DNA of 64,000 bases from NCBI GenBank assembly GCA_037367405.1, contig JAZKJV010009629.1, positions 1 through 64,000 of the forward strand. The letters are read 5' to 3'. The stretch's first letter is position 1, and each line of letters begins with the position of its first letter. The notes under the pieces were generated by a model. It was not told the DNA's origin. It worked only from the letters and a program-made list of their open reading frames with translations, and did no database searches. This DNA comes from Ottelia alismoides. Taxonomy: Eukaryota > Streptophyta > Magnoliopsida > Alismatales > Hydrocharitaceae. Below, one piece after another: positions 61,644 through 64,000 of this stretch. Position numbers and translations under genes: made by a program.

Positions 61644-62262
61644 CCCCCCTATACTTAGCTTGAGCTATGTCCTCATAGATCGGAGAGAAAAGAGAAGACA
61701 TAACTCGTACTAAGTATAGACAAGTCGAAATAATAAAGAATAAATGAATGAATCAATGAATCAACGAATGAGAAGTTGACCGTCCCCCCTATACTTAGGA
61801 TCAAATAATCCTAAGTATAGCAGACTGTACACAAAGCAGGGAGGGTCAAGGGTGGGAATGAACAGATCGTACTCAGATTGTCTGCCCCTATACTTAGGGT
61901 AAGATATCCCTAAGTATAGACAAGAAGAGGAGACAATGGAGAGGATCAAAGAATAGAACAACTCGGGGTGCACACCCCCCTATACTTAGGACAAAGTACG
62001 TCCTAAGTATGGAAAACTGTCTACAAGGGCGGCACCTTTTCGGTAAATGAAGAAGATAGAAGAGGAAAAGAAGAAAAGAAGAAAAGAAGAAAAGAGATGA
62101 AGATGGAAGAAGAGATCGTGAGGATGTACACGTCACTCCCCCTATACTTAGGGTCAAAGAAGCCCTAAGTATAGGCAACGACAGGAGTGATCAGACGGAC
62201 GAAGAAAGAACACTCAACTCATCTACCCCTCCTATACGTAGGACAAAGTACGTCCTAAGCAA
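61644..62262 (-). repeat. Hairpin/polypurine array, element F (6 units)
   Basis: Units are at 61644-61719 (long form), 61784-61820, 61884-61919, 61975-62011, 62137-62174 and 62226-62262, about 90-160 bases apart. The best has 13-bp perfect arms (CTATACTTAGGAT and ATCCTAAGTATAG) around CAAATA. Intervening spacers are unrelated purine-rich sequence (GAAGAAAAGAAG near 62060). Confidence 0.9.
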
Positions 62263-62333
62263 GGCAAACACGAGAAATGGGTAGACGAGCAAAAATAGAA
62301 GTGACAGAGATAGAAAGAGTCATCTGAGAGAAT

Positions 62334-64000
62334 TTACAACATAAAAGGGTGATCATCAGAAGGTGGAAAGTAAACCTTCTTACGGGACCGCTGAGGGATA
62401 GATCGGATATGGTGTATGTCGATATCGGGGTCCACAGTGGACGGAGGCCGATCAGGGTCGACACGGTGAAGGCCCTCAGTGGAGTCAAAACGGAAAGGGA
62501 CGAACTGATCGATGGAAGCAGTATGGCTAGGTTCTCCCTTGGTGGTCCTATGGTGTGAAGGCACAGACGGGTGAGTGGAAGAAGTACGACTAGGTCCGGC
62601 CTTGGAAGTCTCGCAGATGTCAAAGTGAAATGGGACAAACTCATCATCCTCGGAAGAAGTGTAATCGGAGTCGTCCTGCGAGTCCTCGTCCAGGTCAAAA
62701 TCAAAAGGAACGAAATCATCTGTGGAAGTATACGAACTCAGATCGTCCTCAAGACTCTCACCTGAATCCTTGTCTTCAACAAGAGGTCTGAATTTATCAA
62801 AATAAATGGCAGCATCATAACCGACCTCAATCATCTTCACTTGTGAAGGGCCAGGAACGGATTTATCAATGGAAGTAGTCAAAACGGGTCCGTCCTGTCT
62901 AGTCTTACTCAAGTCATTTGTTGCCTTATGAGGTCTCTCAAAGTAATGGGCAACATCATAAGCATCCTCAATTATCTTGGTATCTGCCCCCTGATCAAAT
63001 GGTTCAATCACATAAATACTCTGGATCTCATCAACACATCGCCACACACCAGGAGGAGGATCAGTGAGGTCCATACTTTCCGACTTCCTCCCCTTTCGGG
63101 GGATCCGTCGGGTCTCATCAGGGATCGCTAAGGAAGTATCTCTAGTAGCATTAGGTTTGTCACGGGCCTCATAGTCAGCTATGATCGGTGAAGGTGCATC
63201 AGGTGCAGGTCTCTGGTCAACTGTGGGTGCGGTGATCGACACTTCATTCCCGTCAACAGGACGGAAACGAACCTCTCCTGATCCATAATCAATAACGACC
63301 CTCGCAGAGGCGAGGAATGGTCGTCCCAGGATGATTGGAGATGGCTCCCCTGTGGAGTTCTCCATGGGCAACACGACAAAATCAACATGGTGGCTCATGC
63401 CCTGAATAGTAATGACGGCGTTTTCAAGGATACCCTTCGGCCTCTTGATAGATCCATCAGCAAACTGAACGATCATCCTGGTCTTCTTGAGAGGCCCTAA
63501 GTGAAGAGACTGTACCAGCGAGAAGGGTAGTATGCTAATCGAAGCACCGCCGTCTAGGAGAGTGCGATCACAAGTATGGTCAGAGATGGTGCAAGTGATG
63601 AAAGGTGTAGCTGTGTTCTTCCTCTTGGGAATGGGACGGTGTGTGATGGCGAGGGCAGTGGCCATGGTCAGAATGTGATGCTCAGATCTGCTCCTCCGCT
63701 TTCTCTTCTTGGGAAGAGGAACAGATAATTGGGTCATGGCCTGCTGAAGTGGGGCACGAATAATCTCATGAATGGCAGCCACCACTTCGGGTTCAGATAT
63801 CATTTTTTTGAATTTTTGGACTTCCTCCATACAAGGGAGGAAGTCGGAATCAGCATATACACGAGGCATGCCAAGAGCAGTCTGTACAGCGGCATCCTCG
63901 GGGTCAAAGGTGGGACTGGATGTGAATGGGTGTGTGGTCCAGGGTTCAGGCAAGTGGACTCTCTCCTCAAAATCTTGATCAACTAAGTGTCTCCCGAAAT
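62334..64000 (-). CDS. Element F protein: protease domain with acidic repeat tail (5' end outside window)
   Basis: The frame is open from the right edge to the stop at 62334-62336; no start is visible. Counting from the codon at 63951-63953, a basic stretch (KKRKRRSRS, about 82-90) precedes a retropepsin domain at about 117-230. LLDGGAS holds the catalytic Asp 134, followed by ISILP, QFADGSIKRPKG and ILGRPFL, all intact. The tail (about 290-539) is acidic. It has two YD.A.YF motifs (332-338 and 379-385), three FVPF.FD motifs (near 414, 439 and 484), Ser/Asp-rich YTSSEDD and a final RSRKKVYF. The stop lies just upstream of the hairpin array. It is homologous to the family A protein, but with the catalytic residues kept. 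No gag motifs are visible in the part present. The protease call is firm; the tail function is unknown. Confidence 0.85.
   Translation of the reverse strand, partial: FGRHLVDQDFEERVHLPEPWTTHPFTSSPTFDPEDAAVQTALGMPRVYADSDFLPCMEEVQKFKKMISEPEVVAAIHEIIRAPLQQAMTQLSVPLPKKRKRRSRSEHHILTMATALAITHRPIPKRKNTATPFITCTISDHTCDRTLLDGGASISILPFSLVQSLHLGPLKKTRMIVQFADGSIKRPKGILENAVITIQGMSHHVDFVVLPMENSTGEPSPIILGRPFLASARVVIDYGSGEVRFRPVDGNEVSITAPTVDQRPAPDAPSPIIADYEARDKPNATRDTSLAIPDETRRIPRKGRKSESMDLTDPPPGVWRCVDEIQSIYVIEPFDQGADTKIIEDAYDVAHYFERPHKATNDLSKTRQDGPVLTTSIDKSVPGPSQVKMIEVGYDAAIYFDKFRPLVEDKDSGESLEDDLSSYTSTDDFVPFDFDLDEDSQDDSDYTSSEDDEFVPFHFDICETSKAGPSRTSSTHPSVPSHHRTTKGEPSHTASIDQFVPFRFDSTEGLHRVDPDRPPSTVDPDIDIHHIRSIPQRSRKKVYFPPSDDHPFML

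Larger units (their letters stand above)
55420..64000 (-). mobile_element. Element F, minus strand (3' part; continues to the right)
   Basis: 3' LTR 55420-59688, polypurine tract, 3' noncoding region, six-unit hairpin array (61644-62262) and an intact ORF whose stop is only about 70 bases from the array. No RT or integrase lies between protease and array, so, like family A, it looks non-autonomous. The five bases left of the LTR are TTAGC. The 5' half is outside the window. Confidence 0.85.

Noticed and set aside
61644..62262. Regular short repeats suggestive of a CRISPR array
   Set aside because: Units are palindromic, vary in sequence and spacing, and lie in the 3' region of plant retrotransposons; there are no cas genes and the context is eukaryotic.

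Overview
This window is repeat-filled nuclear DNA from a flowering plant. The evidence is several layers of Ty3/gypsy LTR retrotransposons of the plant-specific Athila/Tat type (Athila-like gag, RT-RNase H and integrase motifs, primer-binding sites matching tRNA-Asp, 3-4.3 kb LTRs), a LINE 3' end, a Ty1/copia gag remnant, and AT-rich noncoding DNA. I found no host gene, tRNA or rRNA that I can support. The species cannot be named from the sequence.

Layout. 1-13691: a minus-strand, non-autonomous family (A) in a tandem arrangement: partial internal region (1-2082), LTR (2083-5132), complete internal region (5133-10588), LTR (10589-13691). Its only ORF encodes a novel N-terminal region, a retropepsin-like domain that has lost key glycines, and an acidic tail after one in-frame TGA. 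13692-18029: flanking DNA with a 76-bp tandem duplication, a purine-rich tract, AT-rich sequence and a LINE 3' end. 18030-32030: a decayed autonomous minus-strand element (B1; LTR, integrase, RT-RNase H, protease, gag) carrying a 3.8-kb solo LTR (27460-31276) with a perfect 5-bp target duplication. 32031-38227: LTR debris in both orientations and a copia gag remnant. 38228-50055: a second decayed autonomous minus-strand element (E). 50056-50933: a piece of a third (B3; hairpin array plus integrase C-terminus). 50934-55419: the 5' LTR, primer-binding site and leader of a plus-strand element (D) inserted in B3. 55420-64000: a minus-strand element (F) inserted in D's leader; F has a 4.3-kb LTR and an intact ORF with protease and acidic tail that runs off the right edge.

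The most interesting shared feature is an array, between the last coding domain and the 3' LTR of every element, of short hairpins. On the element's sense strand each hairpin is followed by a G-run, making it look like the polypurine tract next to the LTR. The inner base pairs of these hairpins change in a compensated way between units, so the structure itself seems to be kept. Elements A and F both go straight from a protease-like domain and acidic tail to this array, with no RT or integrase between. They therefore look like non-autonomous partners of elements such as B1 and E that keep the noncoding 3' signals (hairpin array, paired CCAGTGTAG motif, polypurine tract, 21-bp LTR-end stem-loop).
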